Source: Planctomycetes bacterium ADurb.Bin069
Lineage (GTDB): Bacteria; Planctomycetota; UBA8108; UBA8890; UBA8898
DNA length: 64,000 nt
Assembly (NCBI GenBank): GCA_002070955.1
Contig: MWEK01000008.1
Coordinates: 92,555 to 156,554 of the forward strand
Reading direction: 5' to 3'
Below the pieces are notes generated by a model. That model saw only the letters and a list, made by a program, of their open reading frames with translations. It made no database searches and was not told the DNA's origin. Positions 8,941 to 16,920 of this stretch are shown one piece after another. Position numbers and translations under genes: made by a program. Each line of letters opens with the position of its first letter. Position 1 is the stretch's first letter.

Positions 8941-10274
8941 TGCGCCAGCTCCTCCCGCACGGCCCTCTTGCCGCGCGCCAGCTCCTCGTGGAGCGGCAGC
9001 TTGGAGGGACACACGTAGCTGCACAGACCGCACTCGATGCAGTCCATGAGCGCCAGCGCTTCGGCCTCCTCGCCTTGGTCGATGCGCAGAAGCTTCATCA
9101 GGAGATCGGGCATGAGGCCGACCGGGCAGACATCCTCGCACCACCCGCAGTTGATGCAGGGCCGGAGTTCGCCGTGGAGGTTCGTGTCGCCGGCCAGGGG
9201 CCGCTTGAGAAACGCCGCCAGAAACGTCCTGCCGTAGGAGTCCTTGCGCGCCCCGGGCCGCATGAACTCCAGGAAGCGGCGCTCGCGGTCCTCAGGAAGC
9301 ACGCTCACGCATTCCAGATCCCGCGTGACGGGGTGCTCCGGCGGGACGGCGACGCCCGTCAGGAAGTTGCCCGCGACATACCGCACCTCGCGCCCGGGGG
9401 CGAGGCGGTCCGCGCACAACTCCCCCAGCGGCGTGCCGACGCGGGCGTCGACGATGGCCGGGCGCGCGAGCCCGGCGCCGCCCAGGCACAGGCGCACATT
9501 GATGAGGGCCGCGCCCTTGACGGCCGCGTCGTACGCCGCGAGCGCCGCGCGCCCGCTCACGCACACAACATCGGCGGCGCCGCCGGCGACCGCGCGCGCC
9601 AGCAGCTTCGGATGTTCCCCGGGGTAAACCTCGTCGATGGCGGCGACGCGCGGCGCGCCGCCGCCGGCCAGCGCCGCGGCGAACGCGCGGTCCCGCCGCC
9701 CCACGGCGAAGCACAGCTCCTGCGCGCCGAGAGCCTTGGCGAGGATGCGCCCGCCCGTAACCAGGTCGTTCTCCCGACCGGCATAGACGGCGCCCGCCCT
9801 GGGGAGGAGCGGCGCCGTGTGCACGCACACCGCGACGAGCACGCGCGCGAGCCCCGGCGCGATCATCCCGCCGGGAACCAACGCCGCGACCCCCGCGTGG
9901 GTGAGCGCCTCGGCCAGCGCTTCCGGCGCGGCCGCGGTCCACTCGCAGCGCGTATCGGGCGCCGGGGGGGCGGCCTTGCCGGCGTCCCGCTCGATGACGA
10001 TGGCCCAGGGCTGCTTGGCGCGCGCCTTCACAGCGAGCTCGCGCACAACGCCGTCGATCGGGGCGTGCACCGGGCTTCCCACCTGCGCCGGCGGGGTGCC
10101 GATCACCTGTCCCGCGGCAACCGCGTCCCCCGGCGACACGACCGGCAAGGCGGCGTAGCCCTCGCCCTGGGCAAGGGGAACCACCACGCGGCCGCCGACG
10201 CGATGCGCCGCGACCGTCCCCTCCGGAGTGCCCTCGAAGAGGCGGAACCTATAGCCGCCTTTCAACGCCGCCAC
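8937..10274 (-). CDS. nqrA: NqrA/RnfC-type subunit with two 4Fe-4S motifs
   Basis: A 445-residue peripheral subunit, first gene of the operon, in the position of nqrA. The N-terminal barrel-sandwich region includes SPVHAPIDGVVREL. The C-terminus has two complete C-x2-C-x2-C-x3-CP motifs: CINCGWCEDVCPV (Cys373, 376, 379, 383) and CIECGLCSYVCPS (Cys412, 415, 418, 422). Vibrio NqrA lacks these clusters; RnfC has them. The rest of the operon is Nqr (true NqrF, no RnfB), so this is a hybrid-looking subunit. The start is GTG 10274 with a poor ribosome site; a TTG a few codons later (before KGGYRF) is an alternative. Function in the complex: quinone binding and, by inference, extra electron-transfer centres. 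Confidence 0.85.
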   Translation of the reverse strand: MAALKGGYRFRLFEGTPEGTVAAHRVGGRVVVPLAQGEGYAALPVVSPGDAVAAGQVIGTPPAQVGSPVHAPIDGVVRELAVKARAKQPWAIVIERDAGKAAPPAPDTRCEWTAAAPEALAEALTHAGVAALVPGGMIAPGLARVLVAVCVHTAPLLPRAGAVYAGRENDLVTGGRILAKALGAQELCFAVGRRDRAFAAALAGGGAPRVAAIDEVYPGEHPKLLARAVAGGAADVVCVSGRAALAAYDAAVKGAALINVRLCLGGAGLARPAIVDARVGTPLGELCADRLAPGREVRYVAGNFLTGVAVPPEHPVTRDLECVSVLPEDRERRFLEFMRPGARKDSYGRTFLAAFLKRPLAGDTNLHGELRPCINCGWCEDVCPVGLMPDLLMKLLRIDQGEEAEALALMDCIECGLCSYVCPSKLPLHEELARGKRAVREELAQ

Positions 10275-10338
10275 TTATCCGTTACCTGCCATGCGCTCCT
10301 GACCCCGCGGAAGGGCGTCGAACGTGACGTGGAAACCA

Positions 10339-10367
10339 ACGATACCACCCGCCGGGCTGAACGACAA
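10339..10367 (-). promoter_or_regulatory. Candidate promoter for the nqr operon
   Basis: Minus-strand TTGTCG (10362-10367) and TATCGT (10339-10344) are separated by 17 bases, ~65 bases upstream of the nqrA GTG. It lies in the 102-base gap after the CCA-adding enzyme gene. Readthrough from that gene is also possible. Confidence 0.4.
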
Positions 10368-10376
10368 GGCGGGGCT

Positions 10377-11756
10377 TCAGCGCGGGCCGCCGGCCGCGCG
10401 GCGGGCGAATTCGATCCCGGCGTCGAGGGTCGTGAACACGCCGTCAAGCTGGGCTTCGTAGCACACCCTCAGAAGGGCGCCGAGGGCGGGTCCCGGCGTC
10501 AAACCCAGGGCGAGGAGGTGGCGGCCCATGACGATGGGCCGCGGCGCCGCGTCCTTCACCGCGAGCGCCTCCGCGCGGGCCAGGAGCCACGCGCCCGCCG
10601 CGGACTCCGGCCGCGGCAGGCCCGGCCGCCCCTGCATGTCGGCCTCCGCGACGCGCACCAGCCGGTCGATCCGTCCCACGGCGCGGGCGAGGCGGCGGAT
10701 CGCGCCATCGCCGGCTCCCGCCTCGTGATACTGCTGCGGCCGCAGGTGGTGCGTCACGAGAGCGACGACCGCGTCGATCAAGTCTTCCCGGTTGGTCATG
10801 CGGCCGAGAAACGCGCGGGTGGGCGCCGCGCCCGCCGCCTCGTGGCCCGGCGAGCGGATGCGCCCCCCCTCCCGGACCGTCGTGGCGGGCTTTCCGAAAT
10901 CGTGGCACAGGACGGCGAGGCCGACGATCAGGTCCTCGCGCGCGTCGGCCGTCCGGCCCCGGGCGAAGGCATCCATGCAGTGGAGCGTGTGCACCCACAC
11001 CTCGCCCTCCGGGTGCCAGTCGGGCTCCTGTTCGCAGCCGATGAGAGCTTCGAGCTCGGGGTAGTGGCGGACCCACCCGCAGTCCCGCAGGAAAGCGAGC
11101 CCGCGCGAGATCGCGACGCCCAAGAGGATCAGCTTCCTCCACTCATCGAAAACCCGCTCGCGGGCGAGTCCTTCGGGTTCGATGGAGCGGCAGAGCGCGA
11201 CGGTTTCCGGCGCGACGGCGCATTCCAAGCGCGCCGCGAACTGCATGCCCCGCAGGACCCTGAGCGGGTCCTCGGAGAAATGGTCCGAGGTGTGGCGCAG
11301 CATCCGCGTCGCGAGATCCCGCACGCCGCCGAAGGGATCGATGAGCTCCCCCGTCAGGGGATCGAAGGCCATGGCGTTGATCGTGAAGTCGCGCCGCGCG
11401 GCCGCCTCCGCCGGGGAGAGGTTCGGATCGGACCGGATCTCGAAGCCCCGGTGCCCGAGACCGGCCTTCGACTCGCGGCGCGGGAGCGACACATCCACCG
11501 GCACGCCGTGGAGCTTGATGACGCCGAACGCGGCGCCCACAAGATCGGTGCGGAACCGCGCCTCCAGGATTTGCAGCAGCCGTTCCGGGGCGACGCCGTA
11601 GACCTCGATGTCGACTTCCTCGGCCGGGCGGCCGAGGAGCGCATCCCGAACGCAGCCGCCGACGAGCAGCGCCCGCCCGCCGGGCTCCCCGCCCACGAGC
11701 TCGCAAACGGCGCGCACGGCCTCGCGGACCTTGGAATCCGGGATTTCGACATCCAT
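10377..11756 (-). CDS. cca: CCA tRNA nucleotidyltransferase with HD domain
   Basis: 459 residues. A class II nucleotidyltransferase that builds or repairs the 3'-CCA end of tRNAs. The head domain has LLVGGCVRDALLG (residues 31-41), the metal-binding pair Asp49/Glu51 (VDIEVYG) and RRDFTINAMAFDP. The RNA-binding neck follows (DPLRVLRGMQFAARL). An HD phosphohydrolase domain occupies ~230-400 (WVHTLHCMDAF, VLCHDFGKP), which in the family trims 2',3'-cyclic phosphates. The second acidic ligand is Glu rather than Asp, a known variant. TACAAT lies only ~10 bases before the ATG with no Shine-Dalgarno between, so the mRNA may be leaderless. Related poly(A) polymerases cannot be fully excluded. Confidence 0.9.
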   Translation of the reverse strand: MDVEIPDSKVREAVRAVCELVGGEPGGRALLVGGCVRDALLGRPAEEVDIEVYGVAPERLLQILEARFRTDLVGAAFGVIKLHGVPVDVSLPRRESKAGLGHRGFEIRSDPNLSPAEAAARRDFTINAMAFDPLTGELIDPFGGVRDLATRMLRHTSDHFSEDPLRVLRGMQFAARLECAVAPETVALCRSIEPEGLARERVFDEWRKLILLGVAISRGLAFLRDCGWVRHYPELEALIGCEQEPDWHPEGEVWVHTLHCMDAFARGRTADAREDLIVGLAVLCHDFGKPATTVREGGRIRSPGHEAAGAAPTRAFLGRMTNREDLIDAVVALVTHHLRPQQYHEAGAGDGAIRRLARAVGRIDRLVRVAEADMQGRPGLPRPESAAGAWLLARAEALAVKDAAPRPIVMGRHLLALGLTPGPALGALLRVCYEAQLDGVFTTLDAGIEFARRAAGGPR

Positions 11757-11765
11757 GCGGAAGGA

Positions 11766-11771
11766 ATTGTA
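11766..11771 (-). promoter_or_regulatory. -10-like TACAAT just upstream of cca
   Basis: Minus-strand TACAAT ends nine bases before the ATG at 11756, with a weak TTCAGC 17 bases further upstream. Transcription would begin about at the start codon, implying a leaderless or near-leaderless mRNA. Confidence 0.35.
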
Positions 11772-11920
11772 ACACCGCCGCGCCGCGGGCTGAAAGCGGC
11801 GGCGCCGCTCCGGCGAGCCGTCCGCGGCGGTGGACTAGGAACCGCGCGCGGCATCCCTCTGCGCGCGCCCGAGGGCGACCGGCGCCGCGGCGGCGAGCCG
11901 ATCGGAAGGCTACCCGACGG

Positions 11921-13222
11921 CTAAGTCCACAGGAATTTCCCCGGCACCGGCACGGGGTAGAGACCGTCCGGACCCGGCTTCACGGGCGGATCGATGGTGA
12001 AGTCGCAGGGGCCGGTGCGCGGTTCGTAGGCGAAGTCCGAGCCGCGCGCCTCCTCCCAACCGATCTTCCGGCCCGTGTAGCACGCCATCTGCCCCATGAT
12101 CGCCACCATGGTGCTGCGCGCCATGTGCAAGCCGTCGTTGATGGGCCGGCCGCCGCGGATGGCGCCGAGGAACGCGATCTGTTCCTGCTGGTGGCCGCTG
12201 GGATTGGAGCCCTCGAACCGCCACGGCTGCTCGCCCTCGATCCGCCCCTCGTAGGCCCGGCCCTTGGTCCCGAAGATCTTCATCTCGTACTCGTTGTGAC
12301 AGCCGTGTTGCGTGCGCACGACGCCGTACATCCGCGCCCCGCCCTTGTACTCGTAGACCACGGCCTGGTGATCGAAGACGTTGCCGTACTCGTGGCCGAT
12401 GGACGCCGACCGCCCGCCCATGCCGTGGCACGTGATGGGCGGCTCCTCCCCCATGGCCCACTGCGCCGTGTCGATGGGGTGCACGAGGGACTGCGGCACG
12501 TCGTCGCCGGACAAATAGTTGAAGTGGTACCAGGTCTTGTACTGCCACTCCATCTCGCTCCAGGCGGGATCCCGGGCGCAGATGCGGTAGGGCGGCCGCA
12601 GGAAGCTGACTTCCATGGCGACGATCTCTCCGATGGCGCCGTCCAGGACGCGCATGACGGTCTCCCGGATCCGCGCCTCGTGGCGCCGGTGAAGCCCGGA
12701 GACGACGCAGAGCTTCTTCTCGGCGGCCTGCTCGCACGCCGCCGTGACGATCCGCACGCCCGGCGCATCGATGGCGTGCGGCTTCTCGACGAAGACGTGC
12801 TTTCCCGCCTCGATGCCCCGCCGCGTGTACTCGGGGTGGAACCGCGTCGCGCAGGCGATCAGCACGGCATCGACGTCGCTGGCGAAGAGGCGCTCGGCGC
12901 CGCCGAAGCCCGTGAACACGTGGTCCTTGTCCACCGCGACCTGATCGCCCTTCTTGGCCTTGATCGCCTCCAGGGAATGCCGCGCGTGGTCGGCGAAGAT
13001 ATCCGCGACGGCGACCAGCCGCGCGCCGCGGTCGGCCCGGAGGGCATCGAGCGCGGCCCCCGTGCCGCGGTCGCCGCAGCCGATGAGCCCCAGCCTGATC
13101 GTGTCGTCGCCGGCGGCGTGAACGTTCGCCACGCCCAGGGCGGGCAGCGCCGCCGCGGTGGTTCGTAAGAACGCGCGCCGGGAAACCGCCCCGGGCGCCG
13201 CTCCTTTTCTTTCGTTCTTCAT
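11921..13222 (-). CDS. Tat-exported Gfo/Idh/MocA-family oxidoreductase (downstream of pair)
   Basis: 433 residues beginning with a twin-arginine signal (SRRAFLRTTAAALPALGVA). The NAD(P)-binding Rossmann fold starts at LGLIGCGDRGTGAA; the substrate domain follows the conserved FVEKPHAID, with the EKP lysine intact, and HPIDTAQWAMGEE. Members oxidise or epimerise sugars, inositols or glycosidic linkages with tightly held NAD; the substrate here is unknown. ATG 13222 overlaps the upstream gene's stop by four bases, so the two are translationally coupled. Periplasmic pairs of this kind are common in planctomycetes and fit the polysaccharide-degrading neighbours. Confidence 0.88.
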   Translation of the reverse strand: MKNERKGAAPGAVSRRAFLRTTAAALPALGVANVHAAGDDTIRLGLIGCGDRGTGAALDALRADRGARLVAVADIFADHARHSLEAIKAKKGDQVAVDKDHVFTGFGGAERLFASDVDAVLIACATRFHPEYTRRGIEAGKHVFVEKPHAIDAPGVRIVTAACEQAAEKKLCVVSGLHRRHEARIRETVMRVLDGAIGEIVAMEVSFLRPPYRICARDPAWSEMEWQYKTWYHFNYLSGDDVPQSLVHPIDTAQWAMGEEPPITCHGMGGRSASIGHEYGNVFDHQAVVYEYKGGARMYGVVRTQHGCHNEYEMKIFGTKGRAYEGRIEGEQPWRFEGSNPSGHQQEQIAFLGAIRGGRPINDGLHMARSTMVAIMGQMACYTGRKIGWEEARGSDFAYEPRTGPCDFTIDPPVKPGPDGLYPVPVPGKFLWT

Positions 13223-14559
13223 AGGTACTCCGCGGGAAACCGGTACGGGGTGCGGTACTGGGGCATGCTCAGGCGCGCGGCCTCCTCGTCGCCCACGATG
13301 GCGGCCTTCGCGGGATCGAACTTGAGCGCGCGCCCCAGCCGCAGCGCCAGATTGCCCAGAACGATGGGCACGTCGACCTTCGTGTGGTAGGCGACGCAGC
13401 AGCTCGGCTCCTTGCGGGAACGGATGCACTCGATCCACTCGCGCTCGTGGCCGGGCGACGGCGGAATGCGCGAGGCGGGAGGCTGCGCGCCCTCCATGGC
13501 CTTGCCCTCGGGCACGATCTTGTGGGTGCCGTAATCGCAGTAGAGCGTCCCGTTCAAGCCGTGGAAGTAGATGCCGAGGCGCCGCTGCGGCACCGGTTCG
13601 CCGTGCAGGTCGAAGCCGTAGCTGTTCACAAGCGACATCATCCACGTCACCGTCAAGCCCGGATACTGCCACAGGATCTCCTGGACATCGGGCGCATCGC
13701 CGTCGTCGTCGATGGTGAACCTCCCGCCCGTGCTGGCGACGTACGTCGGGTAGCCCAGGTCCAGGGCCCACACGGGCAGGTCCAGGATGTGCGGCGCCAT
13801 GCCCGGCGTCCAGCCGCCGCCGTAGTCCATGAAGGAGGAGTGCTCGTAGGAGCCCGTGGCGAGGATCCGGTTGTACAGCCGCGCCGGCGCGGGGCCCAGC
13901 CACGCATTCCAGTCGAGCCCCTCGGGCGGCGTCGTGTTGGGATCCTTGCCCAGGCCCTCGCGCCCCTGGTTCATCACGTTGAACGTCCTGACGACGCTGA
14001 TTTTCCCCAGGTTGCCCGAGCGCACCAGCTCCACCACGCGGCGATAGTTCTCGCCGGCGTGGATCTGGGTGCCGATCTGCGAGACGCGCTTGTGCCGCGC
14101 CACCGCGTTCTTGACGGCGAGGCTCTCGGCCAGATACAGCGTCATCGGCTTCTGAAGAAAGAGGTCCTTCCGCGCCTCGCAGGCGTGAATGGCCTGCAGG
14201 GCGTGCCAGTGGGGCGGCGTCGCGATGATGACGCCGTCCAGATCCTCCATGTCCAGCAGCGCGCGATAGTCCGTGAAGGCTTGCGCCGTCGCCGCGTACT
14301 CGGCTCGCGTCGCGTCGAGCCGCTCCTTGTTGACATCGCAGACGGCGGCGGCGACGACATCGGCGTGCCGCGTGCAGTTCTTGAGGTTCTCGCGGCCCAT
14401 GCCGCCGCACCCGATCAAACCCACCGCCACCCTGTCGCTGGGCGGCGGAGCGCCGTCCGCTCCCAGCGCCGCCGCGGGCAGAAAGCTCGGCGCGGCCACC
14501 GCGCCCGCCGCCGCTCCCCGCAGAAACGAACGCCTCGACACATCTTTGCGATTCAGCAT
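13219..14559 (-). CDS. Tat-exported Gfo/Idh/MocA-family oxidoreductase (upstream of pair)
   Basis: 446 residues from ATG 14559, chosen because GAGGTGG lies 8 bases upstream and a twin-arginine signal (SRRSFLRGAAAGAVAAP) follows at once. The Rossmann motif is VGLIGCGGMGRENL. The family EKP motif reads FLQKPMTLYLAES, a common variant in exported members that keeps the lysine. The C-terminal half has GNLALRLGRALKFDP, typical of this planctomycete-rich subgroup. Substrate unknown. It is coupled to the downstream homologue; the two are different enough to be an old paralogous pair and may act on successive or related sugars. Confidence 0.88.
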   Translation of the reverse strand: MLNRKDVSRRSFLRGAAAGAVAAPSFLPAAALGADGAPPPSDRVAVGLIGCGGMGRENLKNCTRHADVVAAAVCDVNKERLDATRAEYAATAQAFTDYRALLDMEDLDGVIIATPPHWHALQAIHACEARKDLFLQKPMTLYLAESLAVKNAVARHKRVSQIGTQIHAGENYRRVVELVRSGNLGKISVVRTFNVMNQGREGLGKDPNTTPPEGLDWNAWLGPAPARLYNRILATGSYEHSSFMDYGGGWTPGMAPHILDLPVWALDLGYPTYVASTGGRFTIDDDGDAPDVQEILWQYPGLTVTWMMSLVNSYGFDLHGEPVPQRRLGIYFHGLNGTLYCDYGTHKIVPEGKAMEGAQPPASRIPPSPGHEREWIECIRSRKEPSCCVAYHTKVDVPIVLGNLALRLGRALKFDPAKAAIVGDEEAARLSMPQYRTPYRFPAEYL

Positions 14560-14601
14560 TGCGTCCACCTCGTCGGTTGCCGGTTCACGCGCCACGCCGC
14601 C

Positions 14602-14630
14602 ATCGTAAACGCGCCGCGGCCCCGCGCCAA
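14602..14630 (-). promoter_or_regulatory. Candidate promoter for the Gfo/Idh/MocA pair
   Basis: Minus-strand TTGGCG (14625-14630) and TACGAT (14602-14607) with a 17-base spacer, ~43 bases before the ATG at 14559. It lies in the divergent gap with the DUF5060 gene, where a plus-strand TACAAT is present at 14649-14654 without a good -35. Confidence 0.45.
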
Positions 14631-14686
14631 GAGGGCGGCCGTCCATGGTACAATGCCGGAGTCCGGCACAGGAGGAGGAACCGCCC

Positions 14687-16843
14687 ATGCGCTCCGCGCC
14701 GCGCCCGGCCCCATCGGCGCTGCTGCTCCTCGCTTGCGCGGCGTTTCCCCACCGCGCGGCCGCCTTCGAGGTCGAGCTCGAGGCGCGGCAGGTCGAACGC
14801 TACGCGAAGATAGAGATCACGTGGGCGCCGCCGGCCTCCTACGCCGGCCCCGGCGGCGCCGCCCGGGCGGACGCCTGGGCGGAAATCGCCGCGCCCGACG
14901 GCGCGGTCCTGAAAGCGCCGGCCTTCTGGTTCCAACCCTGCGAGGAACAACGCATCGAAGCCGGCGGGAGAAGCGTCGACTGGATCTATCCCTCGGGGCC
15001 CTGCGTCTGGAAGGTCAGGTTCACGCCGACCGCGGTCGGGGAGCACTCCGGCGTCTTCGTCGTCGATGACCGCGGCGGCCCGCGGCGCTCCGCGCCGTTC
15101 CGCTTCGAGTGCACGCCCTCGGCGCGCCCGGGCTTCCTGCGCGCCGCGCGCGGCGACGGCCGCTACCTCGAGCGCACCAGCGGCGAGCCCTTCTTCGCCA
15201 TCGGCCAGAACGTCGCCTTCCTGGGGGGATCCCAGTACGTGAACGGCACCGCGAAGCTGGAGAAGATCTTCGCCGCCATCGCGGGCGCGGGCGGCAACTT
15301 CGTGCGCCTCTGGGCGGGCTGCGAGGACTGGGCCATGGCGATCGAGGCCCGCAAGAGCCCGTGGGGCCGCTCGTGGTCGTGGAAGCCGCCCTTCGCCCCC
15401 ATGCCGTCCGGCGGCGAGGCGCCGGGCGCGAAGTGCATTGCGCTTGGGTCGAAGCCGGGCGACTCCGCGACGGCCGCGCCGCCGCGGCCGCTGGCGGTGA
15501 AGCCGGGAACGGCCTACACCCTCTCGGGGCGCCTGTTTGCGACGGGTCCGGCAGCCGTCGCCATCGATGTGGGCGGCGGCGCGCCGGTCGCGCCGATCGC
15601 GTGGGACGGGCGGGGCGTCTGGGAGCCTTTCGCGCGGCGGGTGGAAATCGGCGGCGGCCGGCGGTGGCTCGACCGCATCGCGTTGCGCCTGCAAGCGGCC
15701 GGCGGCCCCGTGTTTCTCCGCGGTCTCTCCCTCAGGGAAGCGGCCGGCGGCCCCGAACTCCTGCCCCAGGCCGAGGCCGACGCGCCCGTCGAGGGCTCCT
15801 ACGACCAGGTCGATGCGCGCTTTCTCGACCGCGTGGTCGCCGCGGCCGAGGCGCACGGCATCGCGCTCCAGGTCGCCTTCGTGACGCGCGACCTCTACCT
15901 GGCGCGCCTGTCGAAGGAAGACAGCCCCGAGTACGCCGCCGCCATCGCCGCCATCAAGAACCTGGCCCGCTACTTCGTCGCCCGGTGGGGATACTCCACG
16001 GCCATCGCCGCCTGGGAATACTGGAACGAGATGGATCCCGGAAAGCCGCTCGACCGCTTCTACCGCGAGCTCCGGGCGCATTTCGACGCGATCGATCCTT
16101 ATGGCCACCTCGTCGCGACGAGCGCGTGGGCGCCGTGCCCGCGGGACTGGGCCCACCCCGCCCTGGACACCGCCGACCTGCATTTCTACCTGCGGCCCGC
16201 CCTCGGCGACGCCTTCAAGGACGCCGCGGCGACGGTGGCGGAGAGAGCCGCTTTCCTGCGGAGCCATGCGCCCGGCAAACCCGCCTTCCTAAGCGAGTTC
16301 GGCCTGGCGGGCGACAAGTGGGAGTTGAGCGATTACATGCGCAGAGACCAGGACTACCTCCACGGCCGCGATGCGCTCTGGGCCGCCGCCATGGCGGGGC
16401 TCGCGGGCGGGAGCATGAGCTGGTGGTGGGAGGATTTCGACCGCATGAACCTGTACCGCCATTACGCGCCGCTTGCGGCCTTCGTGGCGGATATTCCCTT
16501 CCCCTCGTCGGGCTTCACGCCCGTCGCATGGCGCGAGCGCGACCCCGCCCTCCACGCCATGGCGCTCCGCGGCCCGCGCCTGACGTGCGTCTGGCTCAGC
16601 GATCCGGCGGCGTCCTGGTGGAACGTCGTGGTCGAAGGACGCGCCCCCGCGCGGATCGCGAACGCCGCCTTCGCGGTCCCCGACCTGCCCGAAGGAAGGT
16701 ACCGCATCGAGTGGTGGGACACCGGCGCGGGAAAGCCCATCCGCGCCGAGACGCGCATGCTCGCCAAGGGCGAACGCGTGCAAGTTCCGCCCTTCCGGCG
16801 CGACATCGCCTGCAAGCTCGCGCGCGAGCCCGAGGCGCGCTGA
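14687..16843 (+). CDS. Secreted DUF5060 glycoside hydrolase (clan GH-A type barrel) with inserted beta-sandwich
   Basis: 718 residues from ATG 14687, preceded by AGGAGGAGG and starting with a signal peptide that ends near AAAFEVE. Residues ~25-145 are the DUF5060 beta-sandwich. The barrel begins at ERTSGEPFFAIGQNV; Glu448 in WEYWNEMDP is the likely acid/base and Glu537 in FLSEFGLAG the likely nucleophile. Between barrel strands, residues ~240-370 form a Gly/Ala-rich, strand-rich segment (PLAVKPGTAYTLSG, then GGPVFLRGLSL) that resembles a CBM4/9-like fold; this is inference. The closing ~90 residues are a C-terminal sandwich. Substrate unknown; acts outside the cytoplasm. It is convergent with the DUF4832 gene. 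Confidence 0.82.
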   Translation: MRSAPRPAPSALLLLACAAFPHRAAAFEVELEARQVERYAKIEITWAPPASYAGPGGAARADAWAEIAAPDGAVLKAPAFWFQPCEEQRIEAGGRSVDWIYPSGPCVWKVRFTPTAVGEHSGVFVVDDRGGPRRSAPFRFECTPSARPGFLRAARGDGRYLERTSGEPFFAIGQNVAFLGGSQYVNGTAKLEKIFAAIAGAGGNFVRLWAGCEDWAMAIEARKSPWGRSWSWKPPFAPMPSGGEAPGAKCIALGSKPGDSATAAPPRPLAVKPGTAYTLSGRLFATGPAAVAIDVGGGAPVAPIAWDGRGVWEPFARRVEIGGGRRWLDRIALRLQAAGGPVFLRGLSLREAAGGPELLPQAEADAPVEGSYDQVDARFLDRVVAAAEAHGIALQVAFVTRDLYLARLSKEDSPEYAAAIAAIKNLARYFVARWGYSTAIAAWEYWNEMDPGKPLDRFYRELRAHFDAIDPYGHLVATSAWAPCPRDWAHPALDTADLHFYLRPALGDAFKDAAATVAERAAFLRSHAPGKPAFLSEFGLAGDKWELSDYMRRDQDYLHGRDALWAAAMAGLAGGSMSWWWEDFDRMNLYRHYAPLAAFVADIPFPSSGFTPVAWRERDPALHAMALRGPRLTCVWLSDPAASWWNVVVEGRAPARIANAAFAVPDLPEGRYRIEWWDTGAGKPIRAETRMLAKGERVQVPPFRRDIACKLAREPEAR

Positions 16844-16896
16844 CGCCGGCGGCGCCGGCGCGACCCCGGCGGCCGAATCGCTTTCGCCGAAGGTTT

Positions 16897-16915
16897 CCGG
16901 CGGCTGATCCGCCGG
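16897..16915. terminator. Hairpin between convergent DUF5060 and DUF4832 genes
   Basis: A perfect 7-base stem CCGGCGG / CCGCCGG with a five-base loop lies in the 77-base convergent gap. No T-run follows on either strand, so it is a candidate bidirectional terminator only. Confidence 0.35.
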
Positions 16916-16920
16916 CGGGT

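Noticed and set aside
4742..10274. The operon as an Rnf complex
   Set aside because: There is no RnfB, NqrF is unambiguous with its 2Fe-2S, FAD and NADH motifs, and the gene order is nqrA-F. Only the Fe-S motifs of the first subunit are RnfC-like.
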